Shown: in pieces, positions 15,719 through 24,469 of the stretch
How positions within the stretch are numbered: the stretch's first letter is position 1
How the letters are laid out: every line of letters begins with the position of its first letter
NCBI GenBank assembly: GCA_902801155.1
Contig: CADCHG010000011.1
Coordinates: 1-50,882 of the forward strand
Source of the DNA: an uncultured Prevotellaceae bacterium
Lineage (GTDB): Bacteria; Bacteroidota; Bacteroidia; Bacteroidales; Bacteroidaceae
Direction: 5' to 3'
Length of the DNA: 50,882 bases
Position numbers and translations under genes: made by a program
The notes under the pieces: model-generated
What the model saw: only the letters and a program-made list of their open reading frames with translations
Told to the model about the DNA's origin: nothing
Database searches by the model: none

Positions 15719-16011
15719 GGTGTAATACTCTTGCCAATAAAAAAACAAAAAGTTTTTAGGGCGAGTATTACACCTTTTGATTATATGCGCAGAATATTCG
15801 TTGATTATCAGGGTGTTAGATGCGGTGTAATACCCTTGAAAGTATTACACCAATTTTCGTGATTTGGTGTAATACTGGTGTAATACTTTGGGGAGTATTA
15901 CACTAAGGTAAACGAACTGATATACAATCGTTTAGCATGCTCAAACCTACAAAGTGTGATACTCGGCTTTGAAAACTTTTTGAAAAATAGTATTACACCA
16001 ACTATTACACC
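15719..16011. repeat. Foldback array of GGTGTAATAC
   Basis: GGTGTAATAC occurs at 15719, 15824, 15866 and 15877 (the last two 11 bp apart). The inverse GTATTACACC or a one-base variant occurs at 15765, 15842, 15895, 15990 and 16002. The array fills the gap between the convergent lptB and cobS genes. No gene is visible in 15559-16018. Confidence 0.8.
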
Positions 16012-16018
16012 CTTGACG

Positions 16019-16780
16019 TTAGGGTAGGGTATGGAATGTCATGATAACATAGCAAACCACCTCTGCCAATATAAAGGTTGCTCCGCAGCAGTCGCCGGTG
16101 TAGCCTTTTATTTTTGCGTTCATCTTCAGAAATAGAAGGGCGCAGGTAATAACTGCTCCTGTAATTCCCATGAGGAGAGGGAGGAATAAATCATTCGGGC
16201 AGAAAAGTACTATCGGGAGTATGCCGGCTGCAAAGCTTGCTAGTTTCTCAGGAAGCGGAACGGAGGTATAGATGAGTTTGTTTTTTGCCTCTTCCTCTTT
16301 TCGTGCGTATGGGAGGAAATAGATTATAGTGGAGGCGAGGAACTTGCAGATACTATCAACCATGATGAAAATGAATGGGTTGTCATACTCTGTCTGCAAG
16401 GCTACGAGGGCATGGAACATCACCAGATAGTATATGATAAGACTAAGCACGCCGTATGTTCCGATGTGCGAGTCTTTCATTATCTCAAGTGTACGCTCAC
16501 GTGTCGTTCCTCCTCCGAAACCGTCGAAGAAATCTGCAAAACCGTCTTCGTGTAAGGCTCCTGTAACGAGGATGCGGGCTATCAGGGTTGCGATAACGGC
16601 AAGCGACAGAGGCATCACCATCTGGGCAAGCCAGAAGGTAAGGGCCATGATTCCGCCTGTTAGCCAACCTGCTACTGGCCATAGAGGCACTACTTGTTCG
16701 TAGTACTTCTTTGGAACATCGGCTATCCTCCAGAAGGGTAGGCGCGTGAAGAATATGAGAGATGCAAGGAGTCGATACAT
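16019..16780 (-). CDS. cobS: Adenosylcobinamide-GDP ribazoletransferase
   Basis: The 253-residue integral membrane protein has the CobS motif set: FFTRLPFW at 11-18, HEDGFADFFDGFGGGTTRERTLEIMKD (the metal-binding Asp-rich segment, given here only as a landmark near 77-103), SHIGTYGVLSL, and the C-terminal GYTGDCCGA near 226-234. About six TM helices. It joins activated cobinamide and alpha-ribazole in the last stage of cobalamin synthesis. It is last in the minus-strand cobD-cbiB-cobU-cobT-cobS run and starts 2 nt after cobT. Confidence 0.95.
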   Translation of the reverse strand: MYRLLASLIFFTRLPFWRIADVPKKYYEQVVPLWPVAGWLTGGIMALTFWLAQMVMPLSLAVIATLIARILVTGALHEDGFADFFDGFGGGTTRERTLEIMKDSHIGTYGVLSLIIYYLVMFHALVALQTEYDNPFIFIMVDSICKFLASTIIYFLPYARKEEEAKNKLIYTSVPLPEKLASFAAGILPIVLFCPNDLFLPLLMGITGAVITCALLFLKMNAKIKGYTGDCCGATFILAEVVCYVIMTFHTLP

Positions 16781-16782
16781 AT

Positions 16783-17844
16783 CTAAAAATACTTCGTTAT
16801 CTCCGCATGTGCGAAGTTATCCATTTCGTTAATCATATTCACGGCACTCTGCACGATAGGGTAGGCGCAGAGAGCACCCGTACCTTCGCCAAGTCGCATA
16901 TCGAGATGCAGAAGTGGCTTGGCGTTCATGGCATCAAGCATGAGCTTATGCCCGCCCTCGTCGCCACAATGGCCGAAAATGGCATAATCCATCACGTTCT
17001 TGTTGAGCCTTGAGGCTGCCAGCATACAGGCGGTCATGATAAAGCCATCCACAAGGATAATCATGCCGAGTTCGGCAGCACGGAGCATTCCACCAACGGC
17101 ACATGCCATTTCAAAACCTGAGAAATAGCGTATGGTATAGGCTGGGGTACTGTTCTTTGGAAATGCGGCATAATAGTTGTCTATACTTGCCTTTAGCACC
17201 TCGTACTTATGTTTGACGCCTTCAAGATTCAATCCCGACCCTGCACCAACGCATTCAGTAAGCGGAATACCGAGGAATAGATGCATCAGAATGCTTGACG
17301 GACTGGTGTTTCCTATTCCCATCTCTCCAAAGCAGATTATGTTGCAACCCTCATCGTGACATTTGTCCACCATCTCAGTTCCTATAGCGAGGCATCTGTC
17401 AAATTCGTCCTCGCTCATAGCTGCTTCGTGGAGGAAGTTGCGAGTGCCATAACCCACTTTCCGCTGAATGATGTGAGGATATTTCTCGACAGGAAAATCG
17501 TAATCCACACCTGCGTCAACCACAAAGAGCTTGAAACCATGCTGACGACAGAACATATTCACGCCACCGCCACCTTTCCCATAGTTTATCATCTGTTGCC
17601 AGGTAACCTCACGAGGCGAAAATGATACTCCCTCACGCTCTATTCCGTGGTCGCCTCCGAAGAGAATGTGACAAGGATGCGTGAGCTTGGGGGATAGCGT
17701 ATGCTGGATAAGTCCTATCTGAAGTGCGAGAGACTCCAGACGGCCGAGAGATCCCTTAGGCTTGTTGAGGTTGTCGATTTTTGATCGAAGGCTATCGGCA
17801 AGGGAAGTGTCCGAGTATATTGTAGGTATATTATATTCTTTCAT
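16783..17844 (-). CDS. cobT: Nicotinate-nucleotide:DMB phosphoribosyltransferase
   Basis: 353 residues, standard length. Recognised by KPKGSLGRLE near 29-38, FGGDHGIEREGVS, GEMGIGNTS, and the C-terminal DMRLGEGTGA, whose Glu is the catalytic base in characterised CobT. It forms alpha-ribazole phosphate for the lower ligand. It overlaps cobU by 4 nt. Confidence 0.96.
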   Translation of the reverse strand: MKEYNIPTIYSDTSLADSLRSKIDNLNKPKGSLGRLESLALQIGLIQHTLSPKLTHPCHILFGGDHGIEREGVSFSPREVTWQQMINYGKGGGGVNMFCRQHGFKLFVVDAGVDYDFPVEKYPHIIQRKVGYGTRNFLHEAAMSEDEFDRCLAIGTEMVDKCHDEGCNIICFGEMGIGNTSPSSILMHLFLGIPLTECVGAGSGLNLEGVKHKYEVLKASIDNYYAAFPKNSTPAYTIRYFSGFEMACAVGGMLRAAELGMIILVDGFIMTACMLAASRLNKNVMDYAIFGHCGDEGGHKLMLDAMNAKPLLHLDMRLGEGTGALCAYPIVQSAVNMINEMDNFAHAEITKYF

Positions 17845-18383
17845 TTGTTTGGGGCTTTAAGAATAAAAGGCAGACCTGAAACCATCATTATCACCTCGTC
17901 AGCTTTCTGGGCAATATATTGGTTGAACCAGCCCATAAGGTCGGTGAAGCGTCGTTGAACGGCATTCGCGCTAACACCACCCAGTCCTATCTCGTTTGTA
18001 ACGAAAATGAAAGTGGCATCTTGCGAGGTGAATCTATCAAACTCTTCCTTGAGTTCGGCAAGCGTCTTATCCACATCAGGCAGTTCTTCACCTTTGGCAT
18101 CACGGAAGAAGAAATTCGTTGCCCATAGTGTGCAGCAATCTATTAGCACCACCTTTCCGCTCACATCATGATGGCTTGGATATAGTTCTTCCTCTATATT
18201 CGTCCAGTTAGGTCCACGTCGAGCCTGATGCCTTGCCACTCGCTCACGAAACTCATCATCCCAGATATGAGCTGTGGCGAGATATACGGGCGTAGGACTT
18301 AGCGATAATGCCAGTTCCTCAGCCTTTGTGCTCTTTCCAGAACGCTGACCGCCAGTTATTAGGTATATTGTCCTACTTGTCAT
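17841..18383 (-). CDS. cobU: Adenosylcobinamide kinase/guanylyltransferase
   Basis: 180 residues. P-loop TGGQRSGKS is at 10-18, and the RVARHQARRGPNWTNIEEEL segment holds the guanylylated His of the family (in RHQARR). VLIDCCTLWATN is the Walker B-like strand, and TNEIGLGGVSANAVQRRF is the conserved nucleotide-site segment. It phosphorylates and guanylylates adenosylcobinamide. It overlaps cobT by 4 nt; 11 bp to cbiB hold a minisatellite. Confidence 0.95.
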   Translation of the reverse strand: MTSRTIYLITGGQRSGKSTKAEELALSLSPTPVYLATAHIWDDEFRERVARHQARRGPNWTNIEEELYPSHHDVSGKVVLIDCCTLWATNFFFRDAKGEELPDVDKTLAELKEEFDRFTSQDATFIFVTNEIGLGGVSANAVQRRFTDLMGWFNQYIAQKADEVIMMVSGLPFILKAPNK

Positions 18384-18417
18384 TAGTTTAGTGTTTAGAG
18401 TTTAGTGTTTAGAGTTA
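18384..18417. repeat. TTTAGTG/TTTAGAG minisatellite
   Basis: Tandem TTTAGTGTTTAGAGTTTAGT units between cobU and cbiB. On the minus strand they encode the cbiB C-terminus (L-T-L-N-T-K-L) and its stop at 18395-18397. Confidence 0.7.
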
Positions 18418-19342
18418 ATATCGCGCAAATTCCAACAGTTATGATTTCTGCTAAGAGGCAGACGATGATGCTTTTACGCATATCGCGAGTTGTGAGTTCA
18501 CGTTCGTTTGTTCCTATGTATGGCTTGTAGAAATACTCGCCAAAGTAGTTGTGCGGACCTCCGAAACGGCAGTTGAGTATTCCTGCAAGGGCAGCCTCCG
18601 GCCAACCGCTATTGGGGGATGCGTGTTGTGGCCCGAAATGGAAGACGAAGCGGAGCAATCGCCATTTGTTCCATACTGGGGCTACGATAATCATCAGCAA
18701 GGCTGTTATTCGTGCCGGGATATAGTTGGCGATGTCGTCGATATGGGCTGCCCAGCATCCGAAATCCTTGTAGCGCTCATTTTGATAGCCCACCATAGAG
18801 TCGAAGGTATTGATGAGCTTGTAGGTCAGCATTCCAGGTATCCCAAATATGGCGTACCAGAAAAGAGGGGCGATAACGCCGTCGCTAAGGTTTTCCGCAA
18901 GAGTCTCAAGGGCGGCCGTACGTATCTCCTGTGGGGATAGCTCACTTGTGTCACGCCCAACGATTCTCGCTACCTGTCGTCGTCCGTCCTCAGTACTTCG
19001 GTCAACAGCCTCGAAAACCATTCTCACCTCTTTGCGAAGCGTGTGTCCTGCAAGGCAATAGAAGATGAGTATTGCATTTATTGCTATTGCGATATAAAGA
19101 GGCATTGGCAAAAGGTTAAGCAAGACCCATGAGATGCCGAACAGCAAAGCTATGCTGAGGCATACAAAGACGGCTCCTTTCAGCTTTCTATGCCTGTCCT
19201 TATTCAGCCTCTTCTCACCCATCGCAATCCATTTCCCGAACCATACGATAGGATGCGGCAACCTTGACGGATCGCCAAAGATAAGGTCGAGAAACCAACC
19301 AATGACTAATGCCATTCCACTATATCCTATCAATGTTTCCAT
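18395..19342 (-). CDS. cbiB: Adenosylcobinamide-phosphate synthase CbiB
   Basis: The 315-residue membrane protein has the CbiB motifs DLIFGDPSRLPHPIVWFGKW near 19-38, ARIVGRDTSELSPQEIRTAA, ENLSDGVIAPLFWYAIFG, LINTFDSMVGY and SPNSGWPEAALAG. It attaches aminopropanol phosphate to cobyric acid. The last seven residues come from the minisatellite at 18384-18417, so the native C-terminus is probably lost. It overlaps the upstream aminotransferase gene by 13 nt. Confidence 0.95.
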   Translation of the reverse strand: METLIGYSGMALVIGWFLDLIFGDPSRLPHPIVWFGKWIAMGEKRLNKDRHRKLKGAVFVCLSIALLFGISWVLLNLLPMPLYIAIAINAILIFYCLAGHTLRKEVRMVFEAVDRSTEDGRRQVARIVGRDTSELSPQEIRTAALETLAENLSDGVIAPLFWYAIFGIPGMLTYKLINTFDSMVGYQNERYKDFGCWAAHIDDIANYIPARITALLMIIVAPVWNKWRLLRFVFHFGPQHASPNSGWPEAALAGILNCRFGGPHNYFGEYFYKPYIGTNERELTTRDMRKSIIVCLLAEIITVGICAILTLNTKL

Positions 19343-20379
19343 TCTTTTAGTATGTTGAGTAGATGGGTGTTTTCTTCAAAAGTTTGTACGGCTATTCTGA
19401 AGTAATGCTCGTCAAGACCTTGGAAATTGCTTGCATCGCGGATAAGTATGCCGTGATTGTTGGCAAGGAAATCCTTGAGTTGGGCGGCGGTAGTGCCCTT
19501 AATTCGGCAAAGAAGTATGTGGGTGTCGCTCGGATAGACGGTTATTCCGTCAATAGCAGACAGCTCTATTGCCACTCGTTCTCGCTCTGCCATAAGAGCG
19601 TTGAGGTCGAGAGTATAGTCATTTCTATGAGCGAGAAGATAATGGGCAGCCTCTATTGCGAGTTGGTTTACCGCCCAAGGCATTCTGCATTTCCTGATGC
19701 GAGAAAGGAGAGAGGCTGGGCCTGTAATATATCCGATACGAAGTCCTGGAATGGCAAACTCCTTTGTCATAGAGTGAAGGGTAATGATATTCGGAGTATT
19801 ATCGCTATATCCTACCAATTCCTCTTTGGTGAATGGTGCATAGCTCTCATCAATAACGAAAATGATATCGGGATGGGAAGCTATGGCAGTTTCAAGAATT
19901 TGCTTTGGAATGACATGGCCAGTAGGGTTGTTTGGGTTGCAGAGCCAGAGTAGTAGCCCCCCCCGTCCCCCCGAGAGGGGTGAATTTAAGATGCAAGAGA
20001 TATTGTCTAAGTGCCCCCCCCTCGTGGGGATGGGGGAGGCTACTATCTCGTGCTTATATTGTTTACACGCATCCTCATATTCCGTAAATGTGGGTTGAAG
20101 AATAAGTGAGGAAGCTTGCGCAAATGCCTGAGCTATAAGGTATATTGCTTCGGTAGCTCCATTTGTCACTATCACGTTTTCCGGCGAGAGATTATGAAGA
20201 GTGGCAATCTCTTTCTCAAGGTCTGAAGGGGTAGGCTGCGGATAGTTACGAATACAATCCATCCTACTGGCAAGATGGGCATAAAGTCCGTCGTGACAGA
20301 AATGATTATAGACATTAGAACTGAAGTTTATCCTAATGTCCTTGTACTTGTATGTATCATCACCATGACCGTTGAGCAC
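19330..20379 (-). CDS. cobD: Threonine-phosphate decarboxylase-like aminotransferase with insert
   Basis: This 349-residue fold-type I PLP enzyme begins with GTG (MLNGHGDDTY) and has NGATEAIYLIAQ, CNPNNPTGHVIP, DESYAPFTKEE and the PLP Lys in SMTKEFAIPGLRIGY. Its place in the cob operon supports L-threonine-O-3-phosphate decarboxylase (CobD of Salmonella; CobC-like); histidinol-phosphate aminotransferase is the alternative by sequence alone. About 31 residues (112-143) just before CNPNNPTG are encoded by a whole inverted-repeat element (19954-20043). The family has no such insert there, and it sits close to the active-site Asn strand, so activity deserves testing. Confidence 0.88.
   Translation of the reverse strand: MLNGHGDDTYKYKDIRINFSSNVYNHFCHDGLYAHLASRMDCIRNYPQPTPSDLEKEIATLHNLSPENVIVTNGATEAIYLIAQAFAQASSLILQPTFTEYEDACKQYKHEIVASPIPTRGGHLDNISCILNSPLSGGRGGLLLWLCNPNNPTGHVIPKQILETAIASHPDIIFVIDESYAPFTKEELVGYSDNTPNIITLHSMTKEFAIPGLRIGYITGPASLLSRIRKCRMPWAVNQLAIEAAHYLLAHRNDYTLDLNALMAERERVAIELSAIDGITVYPSDTHILLCRIKGTTAAQLKDFLANNHGILIRDASNFQGLDEHYFRIAVQTFEENTHLLNILKEWKH
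19954..20043. repeat. GC inverted-repeat element translated within cobD
   Basis: Left arm GTAGCCCCCCCCGTCCCC plus GAGAGGGG; right arm CCCCCCCCTCGTGGGG ending GAGGCTAC; about 36 bp of AT-rich spacer. On the minus strand it is open and read in frame through both arms, giving S-P-I-P-T-R-G-G ... N-S-P-L-S-G-G-R-G-G. Confidence 0.8.
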
Positions 20380-20408
20380 CTTTTTTAGTTAATAGTGAAT
20401 AATTTAAG

Positions 20409-21860
20409 TTACCTATTTTCGCTGTATGGGGCTATAATTTCATATAGCCTCTTTATATCCACATATTTCCTCACATGATCTGCAAGAAGGTCGTATTGCC
20501 GATCCTTGAACTCCTCGTATGTTTCGTTCTTGATTTGTTTTTCGGTATTCTCCGCCTTGCCTTTGAGAATGAACTCAATAACCGAAGGATTGTCAAGAAA
20601 TCCGTGGATATATGTGCCGATGCAGTTGTCTTGTAGGGTGACAGGTGCTTGTTGTTCGCCCTCGGTCCTCCCCTGATGTATCTCATATCCCTTGCACATC
20701 TTACCTTCAAACTCGAACTCCACCTGCTTGGTGGTCTTCTCCGCAGTCATCACGGTAGAGATATTCAGAAGTCCCAAGCCTGGAAGCTGCGGAATACTGC
20801 CCTCAATACCGTCAGGATCGGAAATGGTCTGCCCAAGCATCTGATAACCGCCACAGATTCCTATTACGAGCGTACCGTTCTTGTGAGCGCGAATGATAGC
20901 CTGAGCCACACCGTTTCTTCTCAGTTCGTAGAGGTCGTCAAGGGTTGCCTTTGTGCCTGGGATGATGATGATGTCGGCCTTCTCAAAGTCCTTTATATTA
21001 TTGGTATAGAAGAGATTCACACGCTCGTCTCGCTCAAGTACGTTGAAATCCGTAAAGTTACTGATATGCCTCAATAGTACCACGGCTATGTTCACCTTGC
21101 CTTGCTGAAGAGAGCGATGTTTCTGCTCAAGTTCAACGCTGTCCTCCTCCTCTATAACTATATCCTTGAACATCGGGACAACACCAAGCACAGGTACTCC
21201 GCAGAGTTCCTCAAGCATCTTCCTGCCCGACTCAAACAATCGCAAATCACCACGGAACTTATTGACTATGATGCCCTTGATGCGTGCCTTGTCCTCTGGT
21301 GTCTGCAACATTATACTTCCGTATGTACTTGCAAAAACGCCACCTCTGTCTATGTCTGCCACAAGAATCACATCCGCATTTGCATGACGAGCCATAGGCA
21401 TATTCACAAGGTCGGAATCTCTCAGATTTATCTCCGAAACGCTACCCGCACCCTCCATTACTATAGGGTTGTATCTTGCTGAAAGACGGTCGAAAGCCTC
21501 GCAAACGGCATGTCGCAATTCCTCTCGCCCCTCCTTGCGGAAATAGTCGTAAGCCGAGCGGTTTCCTATAGGCTTTCCGTTGAGCACCACCTGAGTGGTA
21601 TGCTCGGAGTTAGGCTTTAGCAGAAGCGGATTCATATCTGTATGGCAAGGCACACGAGCAGCCTCTGCCTGAACAGCTTGCGCACGACCAATCTCAAGAC
21701 CCTCAGGAGTGGCATACGAGTTGAGTGCCATGTTCTGAGCCTTGAAAGGGGCAGGAGAATATCCGTCTTGCAGGAAGATTCGGCATAATGCCGTAGCTAT
21801 CACGCTCTTACCTACATCGCTACCTGTTCCCACCAGCATTATGGGGTGAAGTCTGTTCAA
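20409..21860 (-). CDS. cbiP: Cobyric acid synthase CbiP
   Basis: 483 residues, normal length. The N-terminal amidoligase domain has P-loop GTGSDVGKS near 11-19 and APFKAQNMALNSYATPEG. EGAGSVSEINLRDSDLVNM follows. The C-terminal type 1 glutaminase-like domain has the nucleophile in VIGICGGYQMLG (Cys near 337) and GYEIHQGRTE with the catalytic His. It amidates side chains b, d, e and g. The start is TTG at 21860, giving LNRLHPIMLVG; ATG 21839 would cut into the first strand. It is transcribed from 21919-21926 and heads the late-pathway operon. No repeat insert is seen here. Confidence 0.95.
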   Translation of the reverse strand: MNRLHPIMLVGTGSDVGKSVIATALCRIFLQDGYSPAPFKAQNMALNSYATPEGLEIGRAQAVQAEAARVPCHTDMNPLLLKPNSEHTTQVVLNGKPIGNRSAYDYFRKEGREELRHAVCEAFDRLSARYNPIVMEGAGSVSEINLRDSDLVNMPMARHANADVILVADIDRGGVFASTYGSIMLQTPEDKARIKGIIVNKFRGDLRLFESGRKMLEELCGVPVLGVVPMFKDIVIEEEDSVELEQKHRSLQQGKVNIAVVLLRHISNFTDFNVLERDERVNLFYTNNIKDFEKADIIIIPGTKATLDDLYELRRNGVAQAIIRAHKNGTLVIGICGGYQMLGQTISDPDGIEGSIPQLPGLGLLNISTVMTAEKTTKQVEFEFEGKMCKGYEIHQGRTEGEQQAPVTLQDNCIGTYIHGFLDNPSVIEFILKGKAENTEKQIKNETYEEFKDRQYDLLADHVRKYVDIKRLYEIIAPYSENR

Positions 21861-21918
21861 TTTCGGACTTTTATTTTCAAGAGTATTAAGCCTTATTGTT
21901 TTTTTGATGAATTTGTGG

Positions 21919-21926
21919 CAAAGTTA
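21919..21926 (-). promoter_or_regulatory. Promoter of the cbiP-cobDBUTS operon
   Basis: Minus strand TAACTTTG. Predicted leader is about 50 nt, too short for a cobalamin riboswitch. Confidence 0.6.
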
Positions 21927-21997
21927 CAAACTTTTCCTTATTTTACAAAGAAAAATCATACTTTTTTCTTCTGCTTTTATGTTGTTCCATTCCGAAT

Positions 21998-22041
21998 GGG
22001 ACTTACAAGGGCTTTGGTACGGCTTTGATACGGACTTGCTG
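21998..22041 (+). repeat. Period-11 array, ACGGACTTACA family
   Basis: Units headed GGGACTTACAA, GGGCTTTGGTA, CGGCTTTGATA and CGGACTTGCTG begin at 21998, 22009, 22020 and 22031, exactly 11 bp apart. The array lies in the divergent cbiP-btuB gap. Confidence 0.75.
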
Positions 22042-22087
22042 CCTATGCTTTAACTCCGTTCTTCAACCTAAGTGAATTCGATGATAA

Positions 22088-22192
22088 TACCATTATAATA
22101 CCATTATATTACCATAATAATACCATAATATTACCATTCGCAATGGTATTTTAATGGTATCTTTATGGTATTTATATGGTATTTATATGGTA
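22088..22192. repeat. Perfect period-11 foldback array, 5 + 5 units
   Basis: TACCAT begins at 22088, 22099, 22110, 22121 and 22132. The inverse ATGGTA begins at 22143, 22154, 22165, 22176 and 22187. All steps are exactly 11 bp, including the step across the centre. The intervening bases are A/T. It lies between the divergent promoters of cbiP and btuB; no gene occurs in 21861-22396. Confidence 0.9.
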
Positions 22193-22322
22193 TTTACATA
22201 GGAGCCACATCGGACCTTTCGCCTTGAAAGATGGGACTCGTTATTTATCTTGTATTCCTCGAACTTTTGTTATTTAGCGAAAATAATCTGCAAAAATGTG
22301 ATAGATTATCAAAATTTCTTTT

Positions 22323-22330
22323 TATCTTTG
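22323..22330 (+). promoter_or_regulatory. Promoter of btuB-cbi operon
   Basis: TATCTTTG matches TAnnTTTG. Start expected near 22337, leaving a leader of about 60 nt before the GTG at 22397. No B12 box or room for a cobalamin riboswitch. Confidence 0.6.
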
Positions 22331-22396
22331 CATTTGCATCGTAAAAGGTGTTAGGTTGATAGTATAAAGTAAAAAGAGTTAAGTTTAAAGTGAAAA

Positions 22397-24469
22397 GTGA
22401 AAAAGAAGAAAATTGTTTACCTCGCAGTTATGACGGCTTTTGCTGTGAATGTAAATGCTCAGACAGACAAGGCCGTGGAGCTTAACCCTGTAACTGTGAC
22501 GGGAACAGGTACTTATCACAAGGCGGATAACACCCCGATAGCCGTTAAGGTTATCTCAGCAAAAGAACTGAAAGACGCTCAGGTCAGTAGTCTTCAGGAG
22601 GCTTTGACAAAGTTGAGTTCAGACATCACGACGCATACAAACGGTATGGGTACTTTCGTGAACTTCAACGGCGTGAGCGATGACTATATAGTTATTTTGG
22701 AGAATGGCAAGAGAGTAAGCGGTGATGACCGCTGGGATCGTATCAGTATTGACAACATAAAGCGAATAGAGATACTCTCTGGAGCTGCGAGTGCCCTGTA
22801 TGGTTCAGATGCTATAGCCGGAGTTATCAATATCATTACTGACGAGAACAAGAAGCCTGTAGATTTGACGAGCAGGACACGCTTCTCAAGCAAAGGGCGC
22901 TTTGATCAGGATGTGAACGTGGATGTTACCCAAGGGAAGTTCTCAAGCTATACATCGTATAACCATCGTCAGGCAGACAACTGGCAAGTGAACAACTATC
23001 AGGAGTTTATGGAGGGCGATGTTTCTGTTCCAAAGCTTACAGGCAGACCAATGTCACAGGGCTTCCGTTCGGAGAATATAAGCGAGAGACTGGAATGGCG
23101 ATTCTCAGAGAAGTTTGATGTGTATGCCCGTGGAAATCTCTATGACCATAATACAAAACGTCCGCAGTTGGCAAGCTACTATACTCAGAAGGCAACAAAG
23201 GATAAGGAGACAGGAGAGACGACATACAGCTATACCTCCAAGCAAGCCTATACATACGATATGCATCATCAGTCGTATAATGTAGGAGCAGGAGCACGCT
23301 GGACGCCTAACAAGAATACTCATGTGTATCTTGATATCTATAATGATAACTTCAATTCTGAGTATGACTATTGGCAAACGCTTGATGCAGAGGCTTATAG
23401 CGAATCGAGAAAGCGCACGCATTACTGGAATGAGACGTTGAAGGGCATCTTCCGTTTGAACTCATGGAATAAGCTGTCGGGCGGCGTAGAGCTCGTTCAG
23501 GAGAATCTGAAGAGCGTATCGGATAATATTGAATCTGAGAGCATGAACACTTCAAATCTCTTTGCTCAGGACGAGATACAGATTTGCAATATGCTGGAGG
23601 CTGTGGCAGGTTTCAGATATACCCATAACAGTAATTTCGGTTCTCACTTCACGCCAAATGCCGCCTTGTTCTTCCATGCAGGAGGTTTCAGGCTTCGTGC
23701 AAGCTATGCAGGAGGATATCGCACACCTACGCTTTCCCAGCTATATGCAACGGATCAGGCAAAGACAAACAAGCGATATACTCTGAACAACGAGAATCTG
23801 AAGCCTGAGAAGAATGACTTCTGGAATGTGAATGCTGAGTATTCAAACGAGTGGGTTCGCGCGAGCATCAGCACATACGTGAATAAGATTCGCAATATGA
23901 TCAACTATCGCACTATGAGGCAGAGCGAGATTGATGCGAGTAGCAAGCTTACGGCAATATACGAGGACGGTTGGACAACAATTCGTCAGCGTGACAATAT
24001 CGACAAGGCTACTATCAAGGGCTTGAGCATGAATGTGAAGTTCTTGCTTCCGGGTGGCTTTGCTCTCGGTGGAGGATATACATACACAGATTCAAAGGCA
24101 GAAACGATGTCGTTCAACTCAGATACTCAGACCTACGAGTATGTTGAAACGCCTGTGGATAAGTGTGTTAGGAATGTGGCAAACGTAAATGTGGCTTGGG
24201 ATAAGACTTGGAACAGCTATCATCTGAACATCAACCTCAACGGGCATATTCAGGGTGAGCGTTATTCAAGCACATACGGCTATGCTCCTGCGTATTCACA
24301 ATGGGATTTGAACACAAAGCATACAATAGCCTTGAAGAATTTCACCCTTGAGCCAGGTATCGGTATTGAGAATATCTTCAACAAGCGAGATACATCCTAC
24401 TGGAACTCTAACTTCTCAACGGTTAATCCGGGAAGAGCGATGGTGGTGAGTTTGAAGGTGAAGTATTGA
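22397..24469 (+). CDS. btuB: TonB-dependent outer membrane receptor, BtuB-like
   Basis: 690 residues. Signal peptide (MKKKKIVYLAVMTAFAVNVNAQ region, cleaved near residue 22) is followed by a TonB-box-like segment LNPVTVTGTG, a plug domain with LQEALTKLSSDI and GSDAIAGVINIITDENK, and a 22-strand-type barrel ending GRAMVVSLKVKY with the usual aromatic C-terminus. There is no carboxypeptidase-D or STN extension. Start is GTG. It heads a run of corrin-ring genes, so corrinoid uptake is the likely role, but a cobalt or tetrapyrrole chelate cannot be excluded. A start-codon-bearing repeat element begins directly after its stop. Confidence 0.88.
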   Translation: MKKKKIVYLAVMTAFAVNVNAQTDKAVELNPVTVTGTGTYHKADNTPIAVKVISAKELKDAQVSSLQEALTKLSSDITTHTNGMGTFVNFNGVSDDYIVILENGKRVSGDDRWDRISIDNIKRIEILSGAASALYGSDAIAGVINIITDENKKPVDLTSRTRFSSKGRFDQDVNVDVTQGKFSSYTSYNHRQADNWQVNNYQEFMEGDVSVPKLTGRPMSQGFRSENISERLEWRFSEKFDVYARGNLYDHNTKRPQLASYYTQKATKDKETGETTYSYTSKQAYTYDMHHQSYNVGAGARWTPNKNTHVYLDIYNDNFNSEYDYWQTLDAEAYSESRKRTHYWNETLKGIFRLNSWNKLSGGVELVQENLKSVSDNIESESMNTSNLFAQDEIQICNMLEAVAGFRYTHNSNFGSHFTPNAALFFHAGGFRLRASYAGGYRTPTLSQLYATDQAKTNKRYTLNNENLKPEKNDFWNVNAEYSNEWVRASISTYVNKIRNMINYRTMRQSEIDASSKLTAIYEDGWTTIRQRDNIDKATIKGLSMNVKFLLPGGFALGGGYTYTDSKAETMSFNSDTQTYEYVETPVDKCVRNVANVNVAWDKTWNSYHLNINLNGHIQGERYSSTYGYAPAYSQWDLNTKHTIALKNFTLEPGIGIENIFNKRDTSYWNSNFSTVNPGRAMVVSLKVKY

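Noticed and set aside
15565-16011. CRISPR array
   Set aside because: Repeats are short, in both orientations and without uniform spacers; no cas genes are present.
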